In this document: positions 37,966 through 46,336 of the stretch, one piece after another
Position numbering within the stretch: the first letter of the stretch is position 1
Layout of the letters: each line of letters begins with the position of its first letter
Assembly: GCF_963664075.1 (NCBI RefSeq)
Contig: NZ_OY760916.1
Coordinates: 2,935,001-2,999,000, forward strand
Direction of reading: 5' to 3'
Source: an uncultured Desulfobulbus sp.
GTDB lineage: Bacteria; Desulfobacterota; Desulfobulbia; Desulfobulbales; Desulfobulbaceae
DNA: 64,000 nucleotides
Translations under genes and position numbers: made by a program
The notes under the pieces: model-generated
What the model saw: the letters and a program-made list of their open reading frames with translations, nothing else
Database searches by the model: none
Told to the model about the DNA's origin: nothing

Positions 37966-39012
37966 TCAGCCACCGATGCGCGACATCCGCCCGTGGCAGT
38001 CGCCGCCGGATTGCTGCATCCGCTCGGTGAGTTGATGGCCGCGTGGTTTGTTGCGAATAGCCTCGATCATGGCAGCCTGAATATCCTCGTCTGTGGCCTG
38101 GTTACGCAGGATGGCTCGCAGGTCGACCTCCTCGTCATGGAGCAGACAGGAACGCAGGGTTCCGGCTGAGGTCAGGCGCAACCGGTTACAGCGATCACAG
38201 AAATGATGGCTCAGCGGACTGATAAAGCCCAGCGAACCAGGAGCATCTTCTCCTAAGCGAAAGACCTTGGCCGGCCCGTCGGCCCGTCCCTTCTGCATGG
38301 GGACCAGTTCGCCGAGGGCGCTGACCCGTTCCATGATCTCATCCGTGCTGATATAGGTATCTTTGTTCCAGCGGCTGGAAGCCCCGATGGGCATGAACTC
38401 GATAAAGCGCATCTGCAGGGGCAGCTGCTGAGAGAGTCGGGCAAAATCCAGGATCTCGTCGTCGTTGATATGGCGCATGGCGACCATGTTCACCTTGACC
38501 GGTGAAAAACCAAGGGCCAGCACCTTCTCGATGCCCTGCCAGACCTTGGCAAAGCAGTCAACGCCGGTAATTTCCTGCACCCGTTGGGGTTTGAGCGAAT
38601 CCAGGCTGATATTGACCTTGCTGACACCGGCATCAAGGAGCTCCTGGGCGCATTCGGCCAAGAGCACACCATTGGTGGTAATGCGGACATCGTCAAGCCC
38701 GTCGATGCGCATCATGTCACGAATGAAGTCCAGCACTCTGCGTCGCACCAGGGGTTCGCCGCCGGTAAGGCGGACCTTGGTGATCCCCATATCAACGGCC
38801 ACACGCACCACGCGCAGCAGTTCCTCATAGGTGAGGAGATCTTGATGGTTCAGCTTGGTCAGGGTACCAGAAGACTCGTCTTCAGTGACACAGTAGATGC
38901 ATCTGAGGTTACATCGATCAGTCAGACTCAAACGCAGGTAAGAAATGGATCTGGAAAATAAATCAGTCAGACTTTTTCCTGGGGGTGGAAAACTGGAATT
39001 TTTATCTTTCAT
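37966..39012 (-). CDS. moaA: GTP 3',8-cyclase (molybdenum cofactor synthesis)
   Basis: About 348 residues from the ATG at 39012; an in-frame extension to 39072 lacks support. Radical SAM motif CNLRCIYC, SAM-binding TGGEPLVR, and the C-terminal second cluster CDRCNRLRLTSAGTLRSC identify MoaA. The C-terminus ends in the conserved Gly-Gly. With MoaC it converts GTP to cyclic pyranopterin phosphate. Sulfate reducers need the cofactor for formate dehydrogenases. It is convergent with the amino-acid operon. Confidence 0.97.
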   Translation of the reverse strand: MKDKNSSFPPPGKSLTDLFSRSISYLRLSLTDRCNLRCIYCVTEDESSGTLTKLNHQDLLTYEELLRVVRVAVDMGITKVRLTGGEPLVRRRVLDFIRDMMRIDGLDDVRITTNGVLLAECAQELLDAGVSKVNISLDSLKPQRVQEITGVDCFAKVWQGIEKVLALGFSPVKVNMVAMRHINDDEILDFARLSQQLPLQMRFIEFMPIGASSRWNKDTYISTDEIMERVSALGELVPMQKGRADGPAKVFRLGEDAPGSLGFISPLSHHFCDRCNRLRLTSAGTLRSCLLHDEEVDLRAILRNQATDEDIQAAMIEAIRNKPRGHQLTERMQQSGGDCHGRMSRIGG

Positions 39013-39234
39013 TGTGTATGCTACTTGCGACAAAAAAGGGCCGTAATTAGGATCGCCTGGAAATACAAACACACAACACGACGTCTCCCGCCTCGTAAAT
39101 CGCTGAAATCATTGCTGCAGATAAGTTCTCTGTTGCTTTTTACAAGGCCAGAACAGGCAAAAAACCTGGAAGACAACGTCTAAAGCTCAATAACGTACTG
39201 ATGTGCAAAGTGATCGACAAGATCATCTTATAAA

Positions 39235-39380
39235 CTAGTGTTCATTCAGAAATGAGGATTTTTGTTCAAGTTCAAGGCATGCGAAAAATTTTACCGCAGG
39301 CATATAGATAATATTCCGAGGATAAAATTTTGAGCATAACGCCGAAATTGGGCAAAAAGACCGTTTCTGGATGGGCACTA
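39235..39380 (+). repeat. MITE-like element, copy D
   Basis: Same orientation as copy A. The ends are CTAGTGTTCATTCAGAAATG and GACCGTTTCTGGATGGGCAC. The body matches copy B closely but lacks about 20 bases present in A and B (the CCCGACTCCGAG segment). It lies between moaA and tsaD. Confidence 0.78.
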
Positions 39381-39447
39381 ATAACAGCCTCCGGCGATTC
39401 TTTATTACTGATACCACTAGAGAGGACTGATTGCAACTAACTGCCCT

Positions 39448-40452
39448 ATGTTAATTCTTGCCATTGAAAGCTCCTGCGACGATACGGCGGCGGCCGTAGT
39501 GGAACCCGAATTCCGGGTCCACTCTTCGATCATCAGCAGCCAAAACGAAATTCACGCCCGCTTTGGGGGCATTGTTCCCGAGCTGGCCTCACGCCGCCAT
39601 ATTGAAATGGTTCGTCCTGTCGTCGACCAGGCTCTTGCCCAGGCAGGCGTCAGCTTACATGATATCGACCTCATCGCCGCCACCCAGGGCCCAGGACTGG
39701 TGGGCTCGCTTCTGGTGGGATTTACCTTTGCCAAATCGCTGGCCCTGGTACGAGATCTTCCCTGTGTGGGGGTGGACCATATGGCCGCCCACCTGCTCTC
39801 CTGCCTGCTGGAAGAACGCCGCCCGGATTTTCCCTACACCGCTTTGATTGTCTCCGGCGGCAACACCTCCCTGTTCAGCGTGACCTCGCCCCTTGATTTT
39901 CAGCGCCTGGGCCGGACCCGGGACGATGCCGCAGGGGAGGCCTTTGATAAGGTCGCCAAAATGCTTGATCTCGGATACCCGGGGGGCCCGATAATCTCCA
40001 AGCTCGCTCTTCAGGGAGATCCCAAAGCGATCCGCTTTCCCCGGGCCCGTCTGGGGGAAGACAGCCTCGATTTCAGCTTCAGTGGCCTGAAAACTTCCGT
40101 GGCGACCTACATCGCCAAACAACAGAAGCTGGGCCAGGAGCTCGCCATTCACGATATCTGCGCCTCATTTCAGGAGGCCGTAGTTGAAGTGCTGGTCGAT
40201 AAAACCCTTGCAGCAACGCAGACAACAGGCCATAAATCTATTGTTATTGGAGGCGGGGTCGCCGCCAATCCCAGATTACGCGAACTGCTTCAGAGTCGCT
40301 GTGACGAGCAAGGGATTTCGTTGTTCATGCCCTCGACCTGTTACTGTACAGATAACGCCGCCATGATTGGTGCGGCCGGTTATCATCAATTTCTCGCTGG
40401 TCGACTGGTTAACGCCGACAGCGATGCCTATTCCCGCTCACCCCTGAATTAA
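39448..40452 (+). CDS. tsaD: tRNA N6-threonylcarbamoyladenosine synthase subunit TsaD
   Basis: The 334-residue protein starts MLILAIESSCDDTAAAVV and has the metal-binding HMAAHLLS, the ATP-site IVSGGNTSL, and GGGVAANPRLRE. These mark the Kae1/TsaD family. With TsaB, TsaC and TsaE it makes t6A37 in tRNAs reading ANN codons. rsmA follows four bases later, so the two RNA-modification genes form an operon. Confidence 0.97.
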   Translation: MLILAIESSCDDTAAAVVEPEFRVHSSIISSQNEIHARFGGIVPELASRRHIEMVRPVVDQALAQAGVSLHDIDLIAATQGPGLVGSLLVGFTFAKSLALVRDLPCVGVDHMAAHLLSCLLEERRPDFPYTALIVSGGNTSLFSVTSPLDFQRLGRTRDDAAGEAFDKVAKMLDLGYPGGPIISKLALQGDPKAIRFPRARLGEDSLDFSFSGLKTSVATYIAKQQKLGQELAIHDICASFQEAVVEVLVDKTLAATQTTGHKSIVIGGGVAANPRLRELLQSRCDEQGISLFMPSTCYCTDNAAMIGAAGYHQFLAGRLVNADSDAYSRSPLN

Positions 40453-40456
40453 TTTT

Positions 40457-41332
40457 ATGGCGCATCAACCGACAAAATCTTTACTCAAGCGCCAGGGACT
40501 GGCTCCGCAAAAAAAACTGGGCCAAAACTTCCTTGTCCATGAGCGCACCCCCAAACGTATTGTTGACCTCTGCGGCCTTGCCCCGACAGATACGGTACTC
40601 GAGGTTGGCGTGGGACTCGGAGCCCTGACCCGTCCCCTTGCTGCAGCCTGCGCCCGGGTCATTGGCCTGGAGGCCGACTCCGGGATAATTCGTCTCCACC
40701 AGCAAGAACAGGATCTGCCCGCCAATGTGGAACTGATCCATGGGGATGTCCTTAAAGTTGACTTCGCCTCTCTGGTCGAACCGGGAGAACGGCTGAAAAT
40801 CGTCACCAACCTGCCCTATTCTATCTCCAGCCCCTTTCTCTTCCGTCTCATTGAGCAGAAAGAGCTGGTCGAGTTTGCGGTGGTCATGCTCCAAAAAGAA
40901 CTGGCCCAACGATTGGCGGCCAAGCCCGGCACCAAGGAGTATGGCGCCCCCACAGTCCTGCTGGCCGCCTGTGCAACCGTGGTGCCTCTGCTCTCGGTGC
41001 ATCCAGCGGAATTTCATCCCCAGCCCAAAGTGGACTCTTTGGTGATTCGTCTGAATTTCCACCCCCAGCCTGCCAGCGTGACGGCACTGGGTGTATTTAA
41101 CCGTAATCTTTTTACCCGTATTGTCCATGCAGCCTTTGGCCAACGCCGTAAAACCCTTCTTAACGGGCTTGCAAGTGGACGACTCCTCAGCGATAAATCC
41201 GAACTGATCCGCGCCATCGAGGTGGCAGGTATCAGTCCCGCAATTCGAGCCGAGAAACTCAGCCCTCAGGAGTTTGTCGAACTGACCCATGCTTTGGATC
41301 AGGCCGGAGCAGCCATCCCACAAACCACCTGA
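40457..41332 (+). CDS. rsmA: 16S rRNA (adenine1518-N6/adenine1519-N6)-dimethyltransferase
   Basis: The 291-residue KsgA protein has KKLGQNFLVH at the N-terminus, SAM motif I VLEVGVGLGALT, and the catalytic NLPYSISSP. The C-terminal helical domain includes AAFGQRRKTLLNGL. It dimethylates two adenosines in the 3' helix of 16S rRNA. It is cotranscribed with tsaD. Confidence 0.97.
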   Translation: MAHQPTKSLLKRQGLAPQKKLGQNFLVHERTPKRIVDLCGLAPTDTVLEVGVGLGALTRPLAAACARVIGLEADSGIIRLHQQEQDLPANVELIHGDVLKVDFASLVEPGERLKIVTNLPYSISSPFLFRLIEQKELVEFAVVMLQKELAQRLAAKPGTKEYGAPTVLLAACATVVPLLSVHPAEFHPQPKVDSLVIRLNFHPQPASVTALGVFNRNLFTRIVHAAFGQRRKTLLNGLASGRLLSDKSELIRAIEVAGISPAIRAEKLSPQEFVELTHALDQAGAAIPQTT

Positions 41333-41348
41333 TGACGATGAGGCACCC

Positions 41349-41612
41349 ATGAGCGAAGAAAAAGCCGCACCACCACAGATCAGCCCCTACGTTTTTCCAA
41401 TCCTGCTGCTCGGATTTGGTCTCTGGTGTGGATATGATGGCTGGCTGACCACCGACCCGGAGATGCTTGAACACCAGACCTTTAACCGAATTGCCGCCGG
41501 AGTTCTCCTGCTTTGGGGGCTTGTCGACCTTGTTCGAACCCATAAAAGGGAAAAAGCCTACAAGGCGCAAGAACAACTCAGGGAGAGTTCGGCAGACTCC
41601 ACTGAAGATTGA
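41349..41612 (+). CDS. Small membrane protein, function unknown
   Basis: 87 residues from the ATG at 41349, with two hydrophobic segments (about 12-28 and 45-62) and a charged C-terminus (THKREKAYKAQEQ). The frame is preserved just after rsmA and immediately precedes the CPBP protease gene, so it is probably a real member of this operon. I recognise no named family. Confidence 0.6.
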   Translation: MSEEKAAPPQISPYVFPILLLGFGLWCGYDGWLTTDPEMLEHQTFNRIAAGVLLLWGLVDLVRTHKREKAYKAQEQLRESSADSTED

Positions 41613-41623
41613 GGGCTGTGTCC

Positions 41624-42310
41624 ATGATCACCAACCGGCAACTGATTCTGCCCTATGCAGCTCCCTACCTCGCCTATGTGGGGATTGCCTCCATCCCGGA
41701 ACATGTATTGCCCATGGAGGTGAGCTATTCCCTCAGGCTCATTGCGGTCCCCCTTCTACTTTTTTGGGGCTGGCGCTGGTACTGCCCCATTCTGGGGCCA
41801 CGTCCGCTCTGGGGCTCCGTGATTACGGGATCCATTGCCGGAATTGTCGGCCTGATTCTTTGGATTGTCCTGCTTGCTCCCTTTACCTCGCCTGAAGAAA
41901 CTGAGCCTTGGTCTCTTGTCGCTTTTCTTTTTCGTCTGCTCAGTGCCGGACTTGTTGTCCCCATTTTTGAAGAGTTGATGATGCGAGGATTTGTGTTTCG
42001 CCTGGCTCTGCAGTGGGACCAACTCCGAAAAAAAGGCTCAAAGGACCCTCTCCACACGGCCCTTGATGAACACAACATCAATGAGATCAAACCTGGCGCC
42101 TGGTCCTGGGCTGCAGTGCTCTTCTCAACCCTGGCATTTACCTCTGGCCACACCACCCAGGAATGGCCTGCAGCAGTCGCTTATGGACTGCTCATGACTT
42201 TTTTATGGGTTTGGCGAAAAGACCTCATCGCCTGCATCACGGCCCACGCGATCACAAATATCACCCTGGCTTGGTTCGTCTATGCAACCGGCTCTTGGCA
42301 ATACTGGTAA
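41624..42310 (+). CDS. CPBP-family intramembrane metalloprotease
   Basis: About 228 residues from the ATG at 41624, with GAGGG 8 bases upstream. It has some six helices and the Abi/CAAX-protease motifs: FEELMMRGF (E-E-x3-R), the conserved His in FTSGH, and a final His-Asn pair in TAHAITN. Bacterial members act on membrane peptides or in bacteriocin self-immunity. The substrate is unknown here. It lies in the tsaD-rsmA operon. Confidence 0.88.
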   Translation: MITNRQLILPYAAPYLAYVGIASIPEHVLPMEVSYSLRLIAVPLLLFWGWRWYCPILGPRPLWGSVITGSIAGIVGLILWIVLLAPFTSPEETEPWSLVAFLFRLLSAGLVVPIFEELMMRGFVFRLALQWDQLRKKGSKDPLHTALDEHNINEIKPGAWSWAAVLFSTLAFTSGHTTQEWPAAVAYGLLMTFLWVWRKDLIACITAHAITNITLAWFVYATGSWQYW

Positions 42311-42399
42311 AGTAGCGTACAAGAGACTATGGTCAGTTGCATGCAGGCACACCACCTCATGCCTCGATTAATCCGTTTTCGTCCTACCGTTCCGGGAAC

Positions 42400-42900
42400 A
42401 TGAGCCTTAAACGTATTGCCCGATTTTACACCCTTCGTTTCAAACGCCTGCAAGGCTCCCCCCATTCGCTTGCCTTGGGGGCAGCCATTGGATCTGCCGT
42501 TGGAGCCACCCCCACTCTCCCCTTCCACAATATCCTCATCCTTGCCTTTACCCTCAGCTCGCGCTCCAATCCCATTGCGGGGATTCTTTCCGCCAATGTG
42601 GTCAGCAATCCGCTCACCTTTGGACCGCAGTATTACCTGGCCTGGGAGATAGGCGACTTTCTTTTACCCGGCCGCCTCAGCTGGGAGAAAATCAGCAACA
42701 CACTGAACCTGATCAAGCACCAGGGATTGCTGGAGAGCCTCTCCACACTGCGCGATATGGGGGGAGATACGGTGCTGGTCATGCTGACGGGTGGCTTGGT
42801 TTTGGCAATCCCCAGTGGCCTGATCACCTATTTTTTCGTGTACCGTTTTTTCATTAGGCTCAGAGCACGGCGACAAAAAAAGCACCTGCTCAACAATTAA
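42400..42900 (+). CDS. DUF2062 membrane protein
   Basis: About 166 residues from the ATG at 42400; the upstream in-frame start at 42337 is less likely. It has the DUF2062 pattern with a basic N-terminus, SPHSLALGAAIGSAVGATPT, and SANVVSNPLT, plus three hydrophobic segments. Function of the family is unknown. It overlaps no gene and is followed directly by the alcohol dehydrogenase gene, one base away. Confidence 0.85.
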   Translation: MSLKRIARFYTLRFKRLQGSPHSLALGAAIGSAVGATPTLPFHNILILAFTLSSRSNPIAGILSANVVSNPLTFGPQYYLAWEIGDFLLPGRLSWEKISNTLNLIKHQGLLESLSTLRDMGGDTVLVMLTGGLVLAIPSGLITYFFVYRFFIRLRARRQKKHLLNN

Positions 42901-42901
42901 G

Positions 42902-44086
42902 ATGCATAACTTCGTCTATCATAACCCAACCAAGATTCTCTTTGGTCAGAAAACACTCAGCGCCCTTGGCCCGGAGACAGCCGCCTGGGGAAGAAAAGCG
43001 CTGTTTGTTTACGGAAAAAAAAGCTGCAAACAAAGCGGGCTCTACGACAGGGTTCTTCAGTTGCTCCACGAGACCGATATCACCGTGATTGAACATGGAG
43101 GCGTCCAGTCCAATCCCCTGCTCTCCCATGTTCGTTTAGGGATAGAACGAGCCAAGAACGAAGGCATTGAGGTTGTTGTTGCTGTGGGTGGTGGATCTGT
43201 TTTGGACACGGCCAAGGCCATTGCCGCAGGTAGCGTGGTACCCCATGATGTCTGGAAATTTTTCACCGGCAAAAAAGGAGTAAAAGGAACACTTCCGGTA
43301 GTGACCGTGCCCACCCTGGCGGCTTCGGGCTCAGAGATGAATTCGGGGATGGTCCTGACCAATAACCAAACCCGGGAAAAATTTGGTTTTGGCCACCGGC
43401 TGCTCTTTCCTAAAGTTTCCATCTTAGATCCAGAGCTGACCTTTTCCGTCCCCCCTGATTTTACCGCCTATGGAGCTGTGGACGCCTTGAGTCATGTACT
43501 GGAATTTTACCTCACCACCCAGGAACGAGAAACCCGTGTCCAGGACAGGTTGATGGAAGGGTTGATGGAAAATGCCATCTCCGGGTGTAACCGCTGCCTG
43601 AACAATCCCCGGGATTACAACGCCCGTGCCGATCTCATGTGGACCTCTGCCCTGGCACTCAACGGACTTACGGCCTCAGGTCTTGGCCGAGTTGGTTTTC
43701 CCATGCACCTGATCGAACATTCCATGAGTGCACTCTATGATGTTGCCCACGGAGCCGGACTTGCCGTGGTCATGCTGGGATGGCTTCGAGCCCATGTTGA
43801 GTCCCATGCTGCTCGGATCGCAGAACTCGGCCACCGAGTCTTCCAGATCAGAGAAGAAAACGAATTCTCTACTGCCCAGCAAACCATTAGATCACTTCAT
43901 GATTGGCTCCTGGCCATCGGGGTCCCCACCACTCTGGAAGAACTGGGCATAGATCCTCTGGAGATTGAACACCTTGCAGAAAACACGCAGGGTCTTGCTC
44001 GAGTCTGGCGCCTGCGCGAATACAGCCCACAACGGGTGGCTGCAATTCTAGGGTTCTGTACCAACAAATATCCCCTGAATCCGTGA
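42902..44086 (+). CDS. Iron-containing alcohol dehydrogenase (butanol dehydrogenase-like)
   Basis: The 394-residue protein has VAVGGGSVLDTAKAIA for NAD(P) binding, and the metal ligands Asp and His in AYGAVDALSHVLE and His in MHLIEHSMSALYDVAHGAGLA. It belongs to the group III Fe-ADH, closest in pattern to NADPH-dependent butanol dehydrogenases (YqhD/BdhA type). It would interconvert aldehydes and alcohols. Its stop lies inside a hairpin at 44073-44114. Confidence 0.94.
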   Translation: MHNFVYHNPTKILFGQKTLSALGPETAAWGRKALFVYGKKSCKQSGLYDRVLQLLHETDITVIEHGGVQSNPLLSHVRLGIERAKNEGIEVVVAVGGGSVLDTAKAIAAGSVVPHDVWKFFTGKKGVKGTLPVVTVPTLAASGSEMNSGMVLTNNQTREKFGFGHRLLFPKVSILDPELTFSVPPDFTAYGAVDALSHVLEFYLTTQERETRVQDRLMEGLMENAISGCNRCLNNPRDYNARADLMWTSALALNGLTASGLGRVGFPMHLIEHSMSALYDVAHGAGLAVVMLGWLRAHVESHAARIAELGHRVFQIREENEFSTAQQTIRSLHDWLLAIGVPTTLEELGIDPLEIEHLAENTQGLARVWRLREYSPQRVAAILGFCTNKYPLNP

Positions 44087-44114
44087 CGTCATAGGCGAGT
44101 CTACGGATTCAGGG
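44073..44114 (+). other. 12-bp inverted repeat spanning the alcohol dehydrogenase stop codon
   Basis: CCCTGAATCCGT (44073-44084) and its exact complement (44103-44114) enclose an 18-base loop with the stop codon. No T-run follows on the plus strand. It may be an mRNA 3' stabiliser. Confidence 0.5.
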
Positions 44115-44160
44115 AAAAAAACTCTTTCCCCATGACAATCCAGGGCTCTTGCGGTACATT

Positions 44161-44191
44161 GCCTCATACTTGCACCACAAATGAGGCTTTT
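44161..44191 (+). terminator. Likely terminator between the alcohol dehydrogenase gene and glgB
   Basis: GCCTCAT (44161-44167) pairs with ATGAGGC (44181-44187), followed by four T. Its position supports a glgB start at 44304 rather than at the in-frame codon at 44181. Confidence 0.55.
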
Positions 44192-44303
44192 ACCAGGATG
44201 GCTAGAGGCAGCATTTTCATATGTTCCAAGCATTTTTTTCATTGCTGAAGAACGTTTTACCAGTCTATCCTGCCAGCCCCCAACACAGGTTATACATCTA
44301 ACT

Positions 44304-46238
44304 ATGAAAGACAATGTCCCAGCTGGACAGGTTGTGCCGGCAGATTGGCTCAGTCATTTTGACCGCTATCTGATCAGCGAAGGCACCCACGAGCGTGCCT
44401 ACGAAAAACTTGGTTCGCACCTCATCCGTTTTGGTCAGGACACTGGTGTCGTCTTTGCAGTCTGGGCACCCAACGCTCGCCAGGTCGCTTTAGTTGGTGA
44501 TTTCAATCACTGGGATGGAAATAGCCACCCCATGTCCCCTTCAGACAGTGGTATCTGGACCATTTTTCTGCCTGGTCTCTCTGAATTTTCTGTTTATAAA
44601 TACCGTATTACTAGCCAATCGGGTGAAGAACAAGACAAGGCCGATCCCTACGGATTTGCCATGGAAGAGCGGCCTCGCACCGGTTCTGTCGTGGCCGACC
44701 TTGACCGCTATCAGTGGCAGGACCAAGCCTGGCTCGCCGGACGCAAAGATCGTCAGGCTTTAAATGCGCCTATTTCCATTTATGAGGTCCACTTGGGCTC
44801 TTGGCGCAAGGTTGCCGACAAACAATGGGGAACACGCTATCTCAGCTATAAGGAGCTGGCCGCAACCCTGATTCCCTATGTGGTGGATATGGGATACACC
44901 CATATCGAGCTGCTGCCCATCGCAGAACATCCTTTTGATGGCTCCTGGGGCTACCAGGTGCTGGGCTTCTATGCCCCAACCTCACGCTTCGGTGCCCCGG
45001 AAGATTTCATGCACTTCGTGGATCAGTGCCACGCTGCAGGCCTAGGGGTGATTCTTGACTGGGTCCCAGCCCATTTTCCCAAGGACGGTGCCGGGCTCAA
45101 TCAGTTTGACGGAACCCAGCTCTACGCCCATGCCAACCCCCTCCAGGGCGAGCACCAGGACTGGGGTACCATGATTTTCAACTACGCCCGCAATGAGGTT
45201 CGCTCATTTCTGATCTCAAATGCCCTGTTCTGGATCGACAAATACCATATCGATGGCCTGCGGGTGGATGCAGTGGCCTCCATGCTTTATTTGGACTACT
45301 CCCGTGAAGATGGTCAATGGATTCCCAATGAATATGGTGGCCGGGAAAACCTTGCCGCGATTACCTTTCTCCAGAAAGTCAACGAGGTGGTCCACGGACT
45401 CTTTCCAGGTGTCCTGACCATAGCCGAAGAATCCACCTCCTGGCCCATGGTCAGTCGCCCCACCTATCTTGGTGGACTTGGTTTCAGCCTCAAATGGAAC
45501 ATGGGCTGGATGCACGACACCCTGGGCTACATGGCAAAAGATCCGCTCTACCGCCGCTTTCACCACAACCAAATGACCTTTGGCATGCTCTACGCCTTTC
45601 AGGAAAACTTTGTTTTACCTATCAGCCACGACGAGGTGGTGCATGGCAAGGGCTCTTTGCTAGGCAAAATGAGCGGTGATGAATGGCAGAAGTTTGCCAA
45701 CCTTCGTGCCTATCTCGCCTTCATGTGGGGGTATTCCGGGAAAAAACTCCTTTTTATGGGCTGTGAATTTGGCCAGTGGCAGGAATGGAATCACGACACC
45801 GGCCTGGAGTGGGAAGCCCTCAATGCCCCGACGCATCTTGGTGTCCAACGCCTGGTCCGGGATCTCAACCTGGTCTATCGCCATGAACCCGCGCTCTATC
45901 AGGTCGATTTTGAGTGGAACGGTTTCCAATGGATTGATGCCAATGATACTGATAACTCGGTGTTCTCCTTTATTCGCTACTCGGAAGATCGTACGCAGCA
46001 TGTCATTATTATCACCAATCTGACCCCTGTTGTCCGTCGGGGATATCGAATTGGTGTTCCCCACAGTGGTAACTACATAGAACTGATCAATTCAGATCTC
46101 GAAATTTATGGTGGCAGTGGCGTGGATAATGGAACCAATCTCATGAGTCAAAATATCGCAAGTCATACCTACGATCAAAGCCTGTCGCTCACCCTGCCGC
46201 CGCTGGCAACACTTATTCTCCAACCACATCAGGAGTAA
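44304..46238 (+). CDS. glgB: 1,4-alpha-glucan branching enzyme
   Basis: About 644 residues from the ATG at 44304. It has an N-terminal CBM48 domain (about 35-140; [20 protein letters not shown]) and a GH13 barrel with the catalytic Asp in [15 protein letters not shown], Glu in TIAEES and Asp in ISHDEVVHG. An all-beta C-terminal domain follows. It makes alpha-1,6 branches in glycogen. No other glycogen genes are adjacent, which is unusual but not rare. Length is slightly shorter than E. coli GlgB, lacking the first N1 domain. Confidence 0.96.
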   Translation: MKDNVPAGQVVPADWLSHFDRYLISEGTHERAYEKLGSHLIRFGQDTGVVFAVWAPNARQVALVGDFNHWDGNSHPMSPSDSGIWTIFLPGLSEFSVYKYRITSQSGEEQDKADPYGFAMEERPRTGSVVADLDRYQWQDQAWLAGRKDRQALNAPISIYEVHLGSWRKVADKQWGTRYLSYKELAATLIPYVVDMGYTHIELLPIAEHPFDGSWGYQVLGFYAPTSRFGAPEDFMHFVDQCHAAGLGVILDWVPAHFPKDGAGLNQFDGTQLYAHANPLQGEHQDWGTMIFNYARNEVRSFLISNALFWIDKYHIDGLRVDAVASMLYLDYSREDGQWIPNEYGGRENLAAITFLQKVNEVVHGLFPGVLTIAEESTSWPMVSRPTYLGGLGFSLKWNMGWMHDTLGYMAKDPLYRRFHHNQMTFGMLYAFQENFVLPISHDEVVHGKGSLLGKMSGDEWQKFANLRAYLAFMWGYSGKKLLFMGCEFGQWQEWNHDTGLEWEALNAPTHLGVQRLVRDLNLVYRHEPALYQVDFEWNGFQWIDANDTDNSVFSFIRYSEDRTQHVIIITNLTPVVRRGYRIGVPHSGNYIELINSDLEIYGGSGVDNGTNLMSQNIASHTYDQSLSLTLPPLATLILQPHQE

Positions 46239-46336
46239 ACGATGCCTTCCACGGCACTAGTAATTCGCTGCTGACACAAAGGTTTTATTTGTCCCTTTTT
46301 TATTCTTTTCCTAGACTTTAACTTACCACACAAGCT

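Noticed and set aside
40481..41350. 289-codon minus-strand frame over rsmA
   Set aside because: Long antisense frame caused by codon bias. The plus-strand KsgA motifs are unambiguous.
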